A DNA stretch of 47,472 nt from Wenyingzhuangia sp. (GTDB taxonomy: Bacteria; Bacteroidota; Bacteroidia; Flavobacteriales; Flavobacteriaceae), in assembly GCA_020628175.1 (NCBI GenBank), contig JAHDFK010000011.1:1-47472 (forward strand), in the 5' to 3' direction. Position numbers and translations under genes: made by a program. The stretch's first letter is position 1. Each line of letters begins with the position of its first letter. This document shows positions 1 through 10,086 of the stretch, piece after piece. The notes below the pieces were generated by a model. It saw only the letters and a program-made list of their open reading frames with translations. It made no database searches and was not told the DNA's origin.

Positions 1-48
1 AATAACATTTGATTGTAACGCTATTTTAGGACGGGACAAATATCAAAT

Positions 49-83
49 AAAAAAACCTTTACGAATAAACGTAAAGGTTTTTT
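49..83 (-). terminator. Intrinsic terminator of gltBD
   Basis: A perfect 14-bp stem (AAAAAACCTTTACG against CGTAAAGGTTTTTT) with a 6-nt loop lies just after the gltD stop on the minus strand. The A/T tracts on both sides mean it could work in both directions. Positions 1-48 hold no recognisable gene. Confidence 0.85.
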
Positions 84-102
84 AAAATATATATGGATAT
101 TG

Positions 103-1569
103 TTATTGTATTGCTACTAAATCTCCAGTTTCATTTTTAGATGGTAAATCAGATTTTCCCATTAAATAAATATCTACCTGACGTGCAGCTTCACGACCTT
201 CTGAAATTGCCCAAACAATTAAAGATTGTCCTCTACGCATATCACCTGCTGTAAAAATGTTAGGAATATTTGTTTGGTATTTACCATATTCAGCTTTATA
301 GTTAGAACGTGCATCAGTTTCAATACCTAATTGTTCTGCTATTGTGGCTTCTGGACCAGTAAATCCTAAGGCAAGTAATGCTAAATCACAAGGCCAAGTT
401 TTTTCAGTTCCTTCAATTTCAATTAATTGAGGTCTTTGTCCAGGAACCATTTTCCACTCTACATTAACAGTTTTTAATGCCGTTAATTTTCCGTCTTTAT
501 CCTTTACAAATTCTTTGGTGTTAATCAACCAATTTCTTTCACATCCTTCTTTATGAGAAGAAGAAGTTTTAAGTTGTAAAGGCCAGTAAGGCCATGGAGT
601 TGTTGGCGATCTGTGTCCAGGAGGTTTTGGCATAATTTCAAAATTTGCCACAGATTTTGCTCCTTGACGGTTAGAAGTACCCACACAGTCAGAACCAGTA
701 TCTCCACCACCAATAACAATCACATCTTTATCAGTAGCTAAAACTTGATCTTTAACTTCTTTACCTAAAACAACTTTAGTTTGCTGTGTTAAAAAGTCCA
801 TTGCTTGTACCACACCGTCAGCATCAATACCTTTAGTTGGTAAAGAACGTCTTTGTGTAGCTCCACCACATAAAACAACAGAATCAAAAGCTTTTAATTC
901 TTCTACAGAAACATTAACACCAACGTTCGCATTTGTTTTAAAAGTAATTCCCTCAGCTTCTAAAATAGCTACACGACGATCGATAATTCCTTTCTCCATT
1001 TTAAAGTTAGGAATTCCGTAGCGTAACAATCCACCAATTTCATCATCTCTTTCAAAAACAGTAACCAAATGTCCGGCTCTGTTCAATTGTTGTGCTGTAG
1101 CTAAACCTGCAGGTCCAGACCCAACAACAGCAACTGTTTTACCAGTTCTTGTTTTTGGAGTTTGTGGTTTAATCCAACCTTCTGCAAAGGCACGCTCTAC
1201 AATGTTTTTTTCTATATTTTCTATAGAAATAGGATCTTCTATAATACCTAATACACACGCTTTTTCACATGGAGCAGGGCATAAACGACCTGTAAATTCA
1301 GGGAAGTTGTTAGTAGAGTGTAATATTAAAGAGGCTTTTTGCCACTCTCCTTGGTGTACCATGTGGTTAAAATCAGGAATTAAATTTCCTAACGGGCAAC
1401 CACTATGACAGAAAGGAATACCACAATCCATACAACGAGATCCTTGTTCTGTAATTTCAGCCTCACTTAATGGGACTGTAAATTCATTATAATTTTGTAC
1501 ACGCTCTTCTACAGCTTTGTACGATTCGTCTTTTCTTTCGAAATCTTTAAATCCAGTTACTTTTCCCAT
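103..1569 (-). CDS. gltD: Glutamate synthase [NADPH] small (beta) subunit
   Basis: The 488-aa protein passes electrons from NAD(P)H through FAD to the large subunit, which makes two glutamates from glutamine and 2-oxoglutarate in the cytoplasm. The N-terminus has the cysteine groups that bind [4Fe-4S] clusters (C46, C49, C54, C58, then C97, C101, C105). A GSGPAG dinucleotide-binding motif follows near residues 150-155 and a second one, GGGDTG, near 287-292. Length is normal for the family. It lies one base downstream of gltB on the same strand, so the two are cotranscribed, and a strong terminator follows. The identification is secure from motifs, length and neighbour. Confidence 0.97.
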   Translation of the reverse strand: MGKVTGFKDFERKDESYKAVEERVQNYNEFTVPLSEAEITEQGSRCMDCGIPFCHSGCPLGNLIPDFNHMVHQGEWQKASLILHSTNNFPEFTGRLCPAPCEKACVLGIIEDPISIENIEKNIVERAFAEGWIKPQTPKTRTGKTVAVVGSGPAGLATAQQLNRAGHLVTVFERDDEIGGLLRYGIPNFKMEKGIIDRRVAILEAEGITFKTNANVGVNVSVEELKAFDSVVLCGGATQRRSLPTKGIDADGVVQAMDFLTQQTKVVLGKEVKDQVLATDKDVIVIGGGDTGSDCVGTSNRQGAKSVANFEIMPKPPGHRSPTTPWPYWPLQLKTSSSHKEGCERNWLINTKEFVKDKDGKLTALKTVNVEWKMVPGQRPQLIEIEGTEKTWPCDLALLALGFTGPEATIAEQLGIETDARSNYKAEYGKYQTNIPNIFTAGDMRRGQSLIVWAISEGREAARQVDIYLMGKSDLPSKNETGDLVAIQ

Positions 1570-1570
1570 A

Positions 1571-4500
1571 TTATGATACTGTTAATTCTTCAAACATTGG
1601 TTCTTCGTTAGCAATACGTTCTAAAGCTACTTTGTATTCTTTAGGCATTACTTTTACAAATTTAGCTAAATTGTTTTCCCAATCTGCTAATACTTCTTTA
1701 CCACGGTTACTATCTGTGTAAGCAACATGCTTCTCAATTAATCCTTTTAATTCAGCAGCATCTTCTGCGGTTATAGGATCAAAATCAATTGTTTCTTCAT
1801 TACATAAACCGTTTGTAAATTGTCCTGTAGTGTTTAATACATATGCATAACCACCAGACATACCTGCCGCAAAGTTACGTCCTGTATCTCCTAAAACAAC
1901 AACTCTACCACCTGTCATGTATTCACATCCGTGATCTCCAACACCTTCTACTACAGTAGTAGCTCCAGAGTTACGAACAGCAAAACGTTCACCTACAATA
2001 CCGTTAATATAAGCTTCACCTTTTACAGCTCCAAATAAACAAACGTTACCAGCAATAATATTATCTTCTGCTACAAAGTCTGCATTAGCGGGCTTTTTCA
2101 CAATAATTTTACCTCCAGATAAACCTTTACCTAAGTAATCATTCGCATCTCCCTCAACCGTATATGTAATACCATGAGCTCCAAATACTCCTAAACTTTG
2201 TCCGGCAGAACCTTTAAAGTTTAAGTTTAAGGTATCTTCTGGTAAACCTAAGTGACCGTAAATTTTAGATATTTCGTTAGATACAATAGCACCTACAGAA
2301 CGATCTGTATTTCCGATAGGGTAGTTTAAGTTTGTAACTTCTTTTCTAAAGATAGCTGCGTGCGCATCTTTTAAAATTCTAAAGTCAATTACATTGTCTA
2401 AACCGTGATCTTGTTTTTCTGTGTTTTTTACTGGTAAATCGCTGTATCCAGCAGGTTGGTGTAAAATTGCAGATAAATCTAATCCTTTTGCTTTGTAATG
2501 CGTAATTGCATTATTTGCATTTATTTTTTGTGTCTGACCAATCATTTCATCCACAGAACGGAATCCTAATTGTGCCATTATTTCTCTTAATTCGTTTGCT
2601 ACGTAGTAGAAAAAGTTAATTACGTGCTCAGGCGTACCTTTAAAGTTTTTACGTAATTCTTTGTCTTGAGTTGCAATACCTACTGGACATGTATTTAAGT
2701 GACACTTACGCATCATAATACATCCAGAAGCAACTAGAGGTGCAGTAGCAAATCCAAATTCTTCAGCTCCTAATAAAGCTGCAATAGCAACATCACGACC
2801 TGTTTTTAACTGACCATCACATTCTACAACAATACGAGAACGTAAGTTGTTTAATACTAACGTCTGTTGTGCTTCTGCTAAACCAAGTTCCCAAGGTAAA
2901 CCAGCGTGTTTTAATGATGTTAAAGGAGAAGCTCCTGTACCACCATCGTATCCAGAAATCAATACAACATCGGCTTTTGCTTTGGCAACACCTGCTGCAA
3001 TGGTACCAACACCTACTTCTGATACTAATTTTACGTTTACTCTAGCTTCACGATTGGCATTCTTTAAATCATAGATTAATTGTGCTAAATCTTCAATAGA
3101 ATAAATATCATGGTGTGGAGGAGGAGAGATCAATCCAACAAATGGAGTTGAATTACGAGCATCAGCAATCCAAGGCAATACTTTTGTACCTGGTAACTGA
3201 CCACCTTCTCCTGGTTTAGCTCCTTGAGCCATTTTAATTTGTATTTCTTTTGCAGAACTTAAGTAGTGAGATGTTACTCCAAAACGACCAGAAGCTACTT
3301 GCTTAATCGCAGAGTTTTTATTATCACCATTTGCATCTGGTTGGAAACGTCTTCTGTCTTCACCACCTTCACCAGAGTTAGATTTTGCACCTAAACGGTT
3401 CATGGCAATAGCTAAATTCTCATGAGCTTCACGAGAAATAGATCCATAAGACATTGCTCCGGTTTTAAAACGCTTTACAATTTCTGTCCAAGGTTCTACC
3501 TCGTCTACAGGAATTGGATCGAAGTTATCGAATTCAAACAAACCACGGATGGTTAATAATCCTTTAGATTGTTCGTTAATTGCGTTTTTATATACGTCGT
3601 AAGCAGCTTGGTCATTTAACTTTACAGCTTGTTGTAATTTTGCAACAGTTGTAGGGTTAAATATGTGACGCTCACCATTACGTCTCCATCTGTAATCACC
3701 TCCAATGTTTAAACCTAAACGTTTGTCGATGTATGTATCTGGATATGCGTACTTGTAACGTTCGTTAATTTCCTTTTCAATTTCGTACAATCCGATACCT
3801 TCTATTCTAGAAGCAGTGTAAGGGAAATATTTGTTAACGAATTCTGAATTGAAACCAACAATTTCAAAAATTTGAGAACCTCTATATGAGTGTAATGTAG
3901 AGATACCAATTTTGTTCATTACCTTTAAGATACCTTTACCAATGGCTTTGTTAAAGTTATCTACAGCTTTTTGCTCATCCATTTCGATGAAACCTTCTTG
4001 TACTTGTAAACGAATAATTTCGTTAACCATGTAAGGGTTTACAGCAGAAGCTCCGTAACCAAATAATGTAGCAAAATGATGTGGTTCACGTGGTTCTGCA
4101 GATTCGATTACAATATCGAAGTAAGAACGTTTACGTAAACGGTTCATTTGATGGTGTACGTAAGAACAAGCTAAAAGAGATGGAATAGGAGCTTTGTCTT
4201 TAGAAGCACCTCTATCTGATAAGATAATGATGTTAACACCTTTATCTACAGCCTTTGTGATTTGAGTGATGATGTTTTCTAAACCATCCTCTAAACCGTT
4301 CATTCCTTTTACTTTCTCATACAACATTTCTATAGTTTCTGCCTTGAAACCTTCAACGTCAATGTTTCTAATCTTTTCTAAATCGTTGTTAGAAATAACA
4401 GGATTTTGAATTCTTAGTTTTTTACATTGATCAGCAGTGATATCAAAAATGTTTTTATCGTTTCCTAAAGCCAAACTAATATCAGTTACAACTTCTTCAC

Positions 4501-6079
4501 GAATACCATCTAATGGTGGATTTGTTACCTGAGCAAATAATTGCTTAAAATAATTAGGTAACAATTGAGGTCTATCAGACAATACAGCCATTGGTGTATC
4601 GATACCCATAGAACCTAAAGCCTCTTTACCAACTTGCGCCATTGGTACAATTACTTCTTGAATATCTTCAATAGTGTAGTTGTATAAACGCTGACGTGTT
4701 TTTAAGTCAAGAGTTTCAATAGGACATCCCTCGTTATTATTAGGAACATCTTTTAATTGTAAACTGTTTTTGTCTAACCATTCTCTGTAAGGTCTTTCAG
4801 AAACAATTTTATTTTTAATTTCTTCATCGTCAATAATACGACCTTCGTTCATGTCTACTAAGAACATCTTACCTGGCTCTAAACGACCATGACTTTGAAC
4901 ATCTTCTGGCTCAACTTTTACAACACCAACTTCTGATGACATAATAAGTTTACCACTCTTAGTTACGGTATAACGAGAAGGTCTTAAACCATTACGGTCT
5001 AATAAGGCACCAACATAATCTCCATCAGAAAAAGGAACTGAGGCAGGACCATCCCAAGGCTCCATGATACAAGAGTTATATTCGTAAAATGCTTTTCTGT
5101 CTTCAGACATTGTAGCATGTTTTTCCCAAGCTTCTGGAATCGTCATCATCATTACTTCTGGTAAAGAACGACCTGTAAGCGTTAATAGCTCGACAGACAT
5201 ATCCATAGAAGCAGAATCAGACTTTCCTGGCAATATAATTGGGAATAATTTATCTATTTGATCACCAAATACACCAGATTGCATGATTTCTTCACGAACA
5301 CGCATTCTAGATACATTACCTCTTAAAGTATTAATTTCACCATTCTGACATAAGAATCTAAATGGCTGTGCTAATTCCCAAGCAGGCATCGTGTTTGTAG
5401 AAAAACGTTGGTGTACCAAAGCTAATCTAGTAACTAAATCTGGTTGTTGTAAATCTGTATAGTAAGGACCTATATCTTCTGGCATAATAATACCCTTATA
5501 AATAAGCGTAGTATTAGACAAACTAGGTAAGTAGAAATAACTAGCTTCAGACATTTTAGAGTTACGAATTGTATGTTCTGTAACTTTACGAGCTGCATAT
5601 AATTTAGCTCTAAAAATGTTTTCTTCTAAATCTCCTTGACCAATAAAAACTTGTTCTATGTTTGGTTCAGAAGCCAAAGCAATTTCTCCAAGTTGAGAAG
5701 AGTCTACAGGTACTTCTCTCCAACCTAAAACTTTTAAACCTTGGTTTGCAACCTCTTTTTCAAATTCGTCTTTACAAAATTTGTGTTGATTTGTGTTTTT
5801 AGGTAAAAACACCATTCCCACAGCATATTGTCTTTGCTCAGGTAAATCAAATTCACAAACTCTTTTAAAATAATCGTGAGGGATGTCTATTAACAATCCA
5901 GCACCATCTCCGGTTTTACCGTCGGCACTAACACCTCCACGGTGTTCTAATTTCACTAATATCTCTAATGCATCATGAATAATTTGATTGGTTCTTTCAC
6001 CCTTCAGGTTACATATAAAACCTGCACCACAATTTTCATGCTCAAATTCTGGTAAGTATAGTCCTTGTTTCTGTATCAT
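1571..6079 (-). CDS. gltB: Glutamate synthase large (alpha) subunit
   Basis: This 1502-aa ferredoxin-fold amidotransferase/synthase hydrolyses glutamine, channels the ammonia and makes glutamate from 2-oxoglutarate at an FMN site. The start is supported by the family pattern: a short propeptide of 16 residues precedes the CGAGF motif, whose Cys17 becomes the N-terminal nucleophile after processing. Domains in order are a class II glutaminase (about 17-430), a central domain, the FMN-binding synthase domain (about 830-1200), and the C-terminal beta-helix with repeated G-rich turns (about 1270-1460). The [3Fe-4S] ligands appear as C-x5-CHLNTC near residue 1120. It is the first gene of a gltB-gltD operon and has a good promoter 20 bases upstream. 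Confidence 0.97.
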   Translation of the reverse strand: MIQKQGLYLPEFEHENCGAGFICNLKGERTNQIIHDALEILVKLEHRGGVSADGKTGDGAGLLIDIPHDYFKRVCEFDLPEQRQYAVGMVFLPKNTNQHKFCKDEFEKEVANQGLKVLGWREVPVDSSQLGEIALASEPNIEQVFIGQGDLEENIFRAKLYAARKVTEHTIRNSKMSEASYFYLPSLSNTTLIYKGIIMPEDIGPYYTDLQQPDLVTRLALVHQRFSTNTMPAWELAQPFRFLCQNGEINTLRGNVSRMRVREEIMQSGVFGDQIDKLFPIILPGKSDSASMDMSVELLTLTGRSLPEVMMMTIPEAWEKHATMSEDRKAFYEYNSCIMEPWDGPASVPFSDGDYVGALLDRNGLRPSRYTVTKSGKLIMSSEVGVVKVEPEDVQSHGRLEPGKMFLVDMNEGRIIDDEEIKNKIVSERPYREWLDKNSLQLKDVPNNNEGCPIETLDLKTRQRLYNYTIEDIQEVIVPMAQVGKEALGSMGIDTPMAVLSDRPQLLPNYFKQLFAQVTNPPLDGIREEVVTDISLALGNDKNIFDITADQCKKLRIQNPVISNNDLEKIRNIDVEGFKAETIEMLYEKVKGMNGLEDGLENIITQITKAVDKGVNIIILSDRGASKDKAPIPSLLACSYVHHQMNRLRKRSYFDIVIESAEPREPHHFATLFGYGASAVNPYMVNEIIRLQVQEGFIEMDEQKAVDNFNKAIGKGILKVMNKIGISTLHSYRGSQIFEIVGFNSEFVNKYFPYTASRIEGIGLYEIEKEINERYKYAYPDTYIDKRLGLNIGGDYRWRRNGERHIFNPTTVAKLQQAVKLNDQAAYDVYKNAINEQSKGLLTIRGLFEFDNFDPIPVDEVEPWTEIVKRFKTGAMSYGSISREAHENLAIAMNRLGAKSNSGEGGEDRRRFQPDANGDNKNSAIKQVASGRFGVTSHYLSSAKEIQIKMAQGAKPGEGGQLPGTKVLPWIADARNSTPFVGLISPPPHHDIYSIEDLAQLIYDLKNANREARVNVKLVSEVGVGTIAAGVAKAKADVVLISGYDGGTGASPLTSLKHAGLPWELGLAEAQQTLVLNNLRSRIVVECDGQLKTGRDVAIAALLGAEEFGFATAPLVASGCIMMRKCHLNTCPVGIATQDKELRKNFKGTPEHVINFFYYVANELREIMAQLGFRSVDEMIGQTQKINANNAITHYKAKGLDLSAILHQPAGYSDLPVKNTEKQDHGLDNVIDFRILKDAHAAIFRKEVTNLNYPIGNTDRSVGAIVSNEISKIYGHLGLPEDTLNLNFKGSAGQSLGVFGAHGITYTVEGDANDYLGKGLSGGKIIVKKPANADFVAEDNIIAGNVCLFGAVKGEAYINGIVGERFAVRNSGATTVVEGVGDHGCEYMTGGRVVVLGDTGRNFAAGMSGGYAYVLNTTGQFTNGLCNEETIDFDPITAEDAAELKGLIEKHVAYTDSNRGKEVLADWENNLAKFVKVMPKEYKVALERIANEEPMFEELTVS

Positions 6080-6098
6080 ATTTTAAAAATATAGGTTG

Positions 6099-6129
6099 CA
6101 AAATTACGTAAATATTAGTGAATATCAAA
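6099..6129 (-). promoter_or_regulatory. Predicted gltBD promoter
   Basis: On the minus strand TTTG (6129-6126), a 19-base spacer and TAATTTTG (6106-6099) match the Bacteroidota consensus TTTG-N17-23-TAnnTTTG exactly. The transcript would start near 6092, leaving a leader of about a dozen bases before the gltB ATG at 6079. Confidence 0.7.
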
Positions 6130-6366
6130 TAGTGAGTTTGGTTAGATTACATGAAGCAGAGTGTAACAAAGTTTTGAATAAAAGAATATAGGTAAAACTC
6201 TTTATTTCTTTGTGTTAACTAATCATGTAGTAAAAACTATAAGTGTTGCTAATATTACTGATTACAAATGTATTATATATAAAATGGTATTTGTTGTAGA
6301 ACTATGTTAGAAGTCTTATTTGGATTGACTATATATTGTAAAACCTTACTAAGTGGGTGTTGTAAT
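6130..6366. other. Intergenic stretch with no gene seen
   Basis: These bases lie between the gltB promoter and the terminator of the T9SS remnant. I see no open frame with family resemblance, no tRNA and no repeat. The sequence is very A+T rich and may be decayed coding DNA, like the remnant beside it, but nothing shows this directly. Confidence 0.4.
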
Positions 6367-6400
6367 AAAAAAAGCCACTACTAATTGTAGTGGCTTTTTT
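6367..6400 (-). terminator. Intrinsic terminator behind the T9SS remnant
   Basis: AAAAGCCACTAC and GTAGTGGCTTTT form a perfect stem with a 5-base loop and flanking A and T tracts. It sits 17 bases past the stop of the minus-strand remnant at 6417-6560, so it is probably that lost gene's terminator and has outlived most of the gene. Confidence 0.8.
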
Positions 6401-6416
6401 AAGGATTTATAAATTT

Positions 6417-6560
6417 TTACTTTAAAAATTTATAATTTCCGTAATTGGTATGTAAGTAATAAATACCAGAGCTTAGTGTAATAGTATTAATTTCTTTATG
6501 AGTAATACCATTTAAAATATTTTTACCTGCAATATTAAAAATTGAATATTTTATGTTTTA
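6417..6560 (-). pseudogene. Decayed T9SS cargo protein, C-terminal sorting domain only
   Basis: Translated on the minus strand, 6557-6417 reads about 46 codons ending in LSSGIYYLHTNYGNYKFLK and a stop. It starts around NIKYSIFNIAGK. This is the pattern of a type A C-terminal sorting domain (YxIFNIxGKxIL ... LSSGIYYLxT ... KFLK) that sends proteins through the type IX secretion system. An in-frame stop at 6560-6558 cuts it off, no start codon exists, and further stops lie upstream. Only the end of a secreted protein gene remains, followed by an intact terminator. The next gene upstream (6732-7400) carries a similar, intact domain on the same strand, so the two may have been related cargo genes. 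Confidence 0.7.
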
Positions 6561-6667
6561 GTATTTGTAGTTTATAGAAATGATTTATTAGAGTATTTTA
6601 TTTTATGTAATATAATATCTATCTTAATAATAGAGTTTAAGGTATATTATATACTTATATTTTAAAT

Positions 6668-6701
6668 AAAAAAGGTCATCATAATTAAATGACGACCTTT
6701 T
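6668..6701 (-). terminator. Terminator of the 222-aa T9SS cargo gene
   Basis: An 11-bp stem (AAAAGGTCATC against GACGACCTTTT) has one imperfect position. In the minus-strand RNA this is a G-U pair, while in plus-strand RNA it would be an A-C mismatch. That favours use by the minus-strand gene ending at 6732. Confidence 0.75.
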
Positions 6702-6731
6702 CTAAAAAATGTTAAATAATTTTAATTAAAA

Positions 6732-7400
6732 TTATTTAGCAAATTTCTTAGTTCCGTTTTCAGTAGAAATAATGTAAACTCCAGAAATTAAAGAAGAAGT
6801 ATCTACAGTTGCACCTGAACCAGATAATACAGTTCTACCAACAATATCAAATACTTTGTAAGCGCTAGCTTCACCTAAAAGAACAGCATCTTGAGAAGAG
6901 CTGTAAGAAGCGTCTAAACTAGCTTTGTTGAAAGATCTGTTAGAGGCAGTTGCTGGAGGTAAAATATTCCAACCCCAATCCCATACAAATTCAGCAGCAC
7001 CATTCTCGTTTACTTCGTTATGTATTTGTAAAGCTACCAAGTTTTCCGCACCATCAGGTAATACATAATCTTCTGGTATTGTAACTACTAAATTAGCGGT
7101 AGCAGGTTCTTCTGAAAAAGGTACTGTTTCTATTTGAGATCTATTAGGTGATGCCCATCCAAAAGCATCTGCAGCTAATACGAGTCTTAATTCTAAATGT
7201 CCATCAGTATCAAAATCTGGACCTGTTACAGCCGTATAAGTAGTTGTAAGCGTGTATGTTTCTCCAGCTCTAAGGGTAGCGTTATTTGCTTCTTTAAATT
7301 CAGAAAAAGGTACACCATTAATAGCATCGTAACTAGGTGCAAATTGTGCGTTTACCGCCATACCTGCTAAAACAGCTAAACTTAAGATAATTTTTTTCAT
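6732..7400 (-). CDS. Small secreted protein with T9SS C-terminal sorting domain
   Basis: The 222-aa product opens with a clear signal peptide (a KK start, a hydrophobic run and a cut after VNAQ, about residue 18). The middle, about 35-150, is rich in beta-prone, acidic stretches and resembles no enzyme I recognise. The last 75 residues fit a type A sorting domain: YKVFDIVGRTVLSG, then LISGVYIIST and a terminal KFAK. The protein should pass the inner membrane by Sec and the outer membrane by T9SS, and may end up on the cell surface or released. No catalytic motif is visible. It stands alone, with its own terminator downstream and 254 bases without a gene upstream, where I found no consensus promoter. 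Confidence 0.75.
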   Translation of the reverse strand: MKKIILSLAVLAGMAVNAQFAPSYDAINGVPFSEFKEANNATLRAGETYTLTTTYTAVTGPDFDTDGHLELRLVLAADAFGWASPNRSQIETVPFSEEPATANLVVTIPEDYVLPDGAENLVALQIHNEVNENGAAEFVWDWGWNILPPATASNRSFNKASLDASYSSSQDAVLLGEASAYKVFDIVGRTVLSGSGATVDTSSLISGVYIISTENGTKKFAK

Positions 7401-7592
7401 TTTATATGTTTTTATGTTAATAACAACGAATTTAAATATTTTTTTTTAATCAATAAAGAAAAAAACAATAATTTATTAATAAATAATGATAGTTGTTGTT
7501 TTGTTGTGTAATTCGTAATAAAGAGAGGATTGTTTGTTGTTATTGATATTTTTGTAAGTAAATAGTTTGTAGAATCAGTATTCTATAAAATA

Positions 7593-7630
7593 AAAAAGGT
7601 TATTTGAATGTAAGTTCAAATAACCTTTTT
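7593..7630 (-). terminator. Intrinsic terminator of rho
   Basis: AAAAAGGTTATTTGAA and TTCAAATAACCTTTTT form a 16-bp perfect stem with a 6-base loop, 25 bases after the rho stop on the minus strand. A T tract follows the hairpin in that direction. Confidence 0.85.
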
Positions 7631-7654
7631 ATGGTGAACAGTAATTGAATTTAA

Positions 7655-9280
7655 CTAGCCATTCATAGAAATTAAAAACTCGTCATTGTTTTTAGAAGTT
7701 CTAATACGGTCTTTAATAAATTCCATAGCTTCCACAGGGTTCATGTCTGCTAAGTATTTACGTAATACCCACATGCGTTGCACTGTTTTTTCGTCTAATA
7801 ATAAATCATCTCTACGTGTACTTGATTTTATTAAATCTACAGCAGGGTATAAACGTCTGTTGGCAATGTTTCTTTCTAACTGTAGTTCCATGTTACCCGT
7901 ACCTTTAAATTCTTCAAAAATAACTTCATCCATTTTAGAACCGGTTTCTGTTAATGCTGTAGCTATAATAGTTAAAGAACCACCGCCTTCTATATTACGA
8001 GCAGCACCAAAAAAACGTTTGGGTTTGTGTAGTGCATTAGCATCTATACCACCAGATAATATTTTACCAGAAGCTGGAGCTACAGTGTTGTAGGCTCTTG
8101 CCAAACGTGTAATAGAGTCTAGTAGTATTACAACGTCATGTCCACATTCTACCAATCTTTTTGCTTTTTCTAATACAATATTAGCAACACGTACGTGTTT
8201 GTCTGCAGGTTCGTCAAAAGTAGAGGCAACCACTTCACCACGTACATTACGTTGCATGTCTGTTACTTCTTCCGGACGTTCGTCTATTAACAAAACTAAT
8301 TGGTAAACTTCGGGATGGTTGGTAGCTATAGCATTGGCAATGTCTTTTAATAACATTGTTTTCCCTGTTTTAGGTTGTGCTACAATCATTCCTCTTTGTC
8401 CTTTACCTATAGGAGCAAATAAATCGATAATTCTAGTAGATAAAGCACTTTTAGCTCCTGCCAAATTGAATTTTTCTTCTGGGAATAATGGTGTCAAGTG
8501 CTCAAAAGAAACTCTATCTCTTACTTCTTTAGGGTTTAATCCGTTTATTTTAGAGACTCTAATTAATGGAAAGTATTTTTCTCCTTCTTTGGGTGGTCGT
8601 ACGTTTCCTTTAACAGTATCTCCTGTTTTTAAGCCAAACAATTTAATTTGAGATTGAGATACATATACATCATCTGGAGATGATAAATAGTTGTAGTCAG
8701 AAGATCTTAAGAATCCATATCCGTCAGACATCATTTCTAAAACACCTTCACTTTCAATAATTCCGTCAAATTCGTAGTTTGGATCTTTTAAACTTTTTCC
8801 TTTGTTGTTTTTATTGTTGCGCAATCCGTTTTTGTTGTGTCTCGGGTTGTTGTTGTGCGCGTTATTTTGATTTTTACGATGTTCGTTTGTGTTCGAATGT
8901 TCGTTTTGTTTTTTATGGCTAGGTTTCGCGTTTTCGTTTTTTTCTACTTTTTCATCTTGTTTAGATGGAGTAGGTGTAGGCTCTTTTTGCGTTTCCGAAG
9001 TTTCTTTTGGAGTAATGTTTTCAGAGGTTTCTTCTGCAGTACGAGACGCTGGTTTGTTGTCTTTAACGATACGACTTCTTTTTCTAGGCTCTTTTTCAGT
9101 TTCTGTTTTCTTAGGTTGCTCTTCTTTTTCTTGTTCGACTTTGTAAGAAGTTTGAGTTTCCAAAATTTTATGAACTAGATCTAGTTTTTTTAATTGACTA
9201 ATTTTTTTTAATCCAATGGTTTTTGCAATTTCCTGTAAATCAACAAGCTTTTTTGCTTTTAATTGAGAGATTTCGAACAT
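7655..9280 (-). CDS. rho: Transcription termination factor Rho
   Basis: This hexameric RNA-dependent ATPase/helicase ends transcription at C-rich, untranslated RNA. The 541-aa protein starts with the Rho N-terminal helical domain (about 1-45). A basic, Lys/Asn/Glu/His-rich low-complexity segment follows (about 48-168). The cold-shock-like RNA-binding domain begins near residue 178 ([15 protein letters not shown]). The ATPase core has a Walker A motif, AQPKTGKT, and a Walker B/arginine region, [16 protein letters not shown]. The long disordered insert is common in Bacteroidota Rho and makes the protein about 120 residues longer than the E. coli one. The gene has its own promoter about 140 bases upstream and a strong terminator. 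Confidence 0.97.
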   Translation of the reverse strand: MFEISQLKAKKLVDLQEIAKTIGLKKISQLKKLDLVHKILETQTSYKVEQEKEEQPKKTETEKEPRKRSRIVKDNKPASRTAEETSENITPKETSETQKEPTPTPSKQDEKVEKNENAKPSHKKQNEHSNTNEHRKNQNNAHNNNPRHNKNGLRNNKNNKGKSLKDPNYEFDGIIESEGVLEMMSDGYGFLRSSDYNYLSSPDDVYVSQSQIKLFGLKTGDTVKGNVRPPKEGEKYFPLIRVSKINGLNPKEVRDRVSFEHLTPLFPEEKFNLAGAKSALSTRIIDLFAPIGKGQRGMIVAQPKTGKTMLLKDIANAIATNHPEVYQLVLLIDERPEEVTDMQRNVRGEVVASTFDEPADKHVRVANIVLEKAKRLVECGHDVVILLDSITRLARAYNTVAPASGKILSGGIDANALHKPKRFFGAARNIEGGGSLTIIATALTETGSKMDEVIFEEFKGTGNMELQLERNIANRRLYPAVDLIKSSTRRDDLLLDEKTVQRMWVLRKYLADMNPVEAMEFIKDRIRTSKNNDEFLISMNG

Positions 9281-9422
9281 TTATAAATGTGTATGGTAAA
9301 TTATGATAACAATGCTATGGTATGATCATCTTTAATATACGACTGCAATGTTGTGTTTTGACTTTGTTTTGAATTTTTACAGTATTTAAGTATTTGTACT
9401 GTAATAGCTTACTGAGCTGTAA

Positions 9423-9452
9423 CAAATATAGTTTTTTTTTTTAGGTATCAAA
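9423..9452 (-). promoter_or_regulatory. Predicted rho promoter
   Basis: On the minus strand TTTG (9452-9449), an 18-base spacer and TATATTTG (9430-9423) match the Bacteroidota promoter consensus. The start point would be near 9416, giving an untranslated leader of about 135 bases before the rho ATG. That is long for this genome and leaves room for feedback control by Rho, which is known in other bacteria but not shown here. Confidence 0.65.
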
Positions 9453-9477
9453 GTGTTTTAAAATAAAAAAGAAAATG

Positions 9478-9485
9478 TAAATTTG
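9478..9485 (+). promoter_or_regulatory. Possible -7 element for the DUF4293 gene
   Basis: TAAATTTG matches TAnnTTTG and lies 19 bases before the ATG at 9505. No TTG is visible at the proper distance upstream, so only half of the promoter signature is present. It would face away from the rho promoter. Confidence 0.35.
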
Positions 9486-9504
9486 TTGCAGTTATTTAGA
9501 TTGT

Positions 9505-9939
9505 ATGATACAAAGAAAACAAACATTATATATAGGTGTAGCTTTTATTTTAGCAGGAATACTAACCAATTTTGTTTCGTTTTTTACCATTCAAGAAACT
9601 ATAAAAGTTGTTTTAACTACAGCTTTGTTAAATAGCTCAGTTCTTTTAAAATCAGTAGGAGTGTTTTTTATAATTTCAGCAATTTTGTCTGTTGTAGCTA
9701 TTTTGGGTTATAAAAATAGACAAAATCAATTTGTTGTAAATAGAATAAACATTCTGATCAACTTCTATTTATTAAGTGTATTGTTATACTTATCTCTAAA
9801 ATTACCTGGAGAAATGCAAATTTCTGAGAAAGGTATTGGGATTTATTTTCCTATTGCTATTATAGTTTTGCTAGTCATGGCAAACAGAGCAATAAAGAAA
9901 GATGAAGATCTTGTAAAATCTGTAGATAGGATACGATAA
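9505..9939 (+). CDS. DUF4293 family integral membrane protein
   Basis: The 144-aa protein begins MIQRKQTLYIGVAFILAGI, the usual opening of the Bacteroidota DUF4293 family. Four hydrophobic segments are visible at about 8-28, 45-68, 84-98 and 110-126, ending in a short charged tail. Its function is unknown. The divergent position beside rho and upstream of prfA is a frequent arrangement in Flavobacteriaceae and supports the family call. A terminator follows, so it is probably a single-gene transcript. Confidence 0.75.
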   Translation: MIQRKQTLYIGVAFILAGILTNFVSFFTIQETIKVVLTTALLNSSVLLKSVGVFFIISAILSVVAILGYKNRQNQFVVNRINILINFYLLSVLLYLSLKLPGEMQISEKGIGIYFPIAIIVLLVMANRAIKKDEDLVKSVDRIR

Positions 9940-9969
9940 GCTTAACATCTTAGTTTATTTAGTGCGACT

Positions 9970-10001
9970 AAAACCTCATAATAATTTTATGAGGTTTTTT
10001 T
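9970..10001 (+). terminator. Terminator behind the DUF4293 gene
   Basis: AAAACCTCATAA and TTATGAGGTTTT form a stem with a short T-rich loop, followed by a T run, 30 bases after the stop at 9939. Confidence 0.85.
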
Positions 10002-10058
10002 ATGCTTACATTCTTGTTTTACTCCACATATATACTTCAAAATATCAATTATAAATTG

Positions 10059-10066
10059 TAATTTTG
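10059..10066 (+). promoter_or_regulatory. Possible -7 element for prfA
   Basis: TAATTTTG fits TAnnTTTG and lies 20 bases before the prfA ATG. The expected TTG about 19 bases further up is replaced by TTC-like sequence, so the match is partial. Confidence 0.4.
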
Positions 10067-10086
10067 CTACTTACAAAAAATAAAGC

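Noticed and set aside
8837..9178. Long plus-strand frames opposite the N-terminal part of rho, rich in Phe, Val and Arg
   Set aside because: They are antisense shadows of the Lys/Glu/Asn-rich low-complexity segment of Rho and show no family pattern or start signal.
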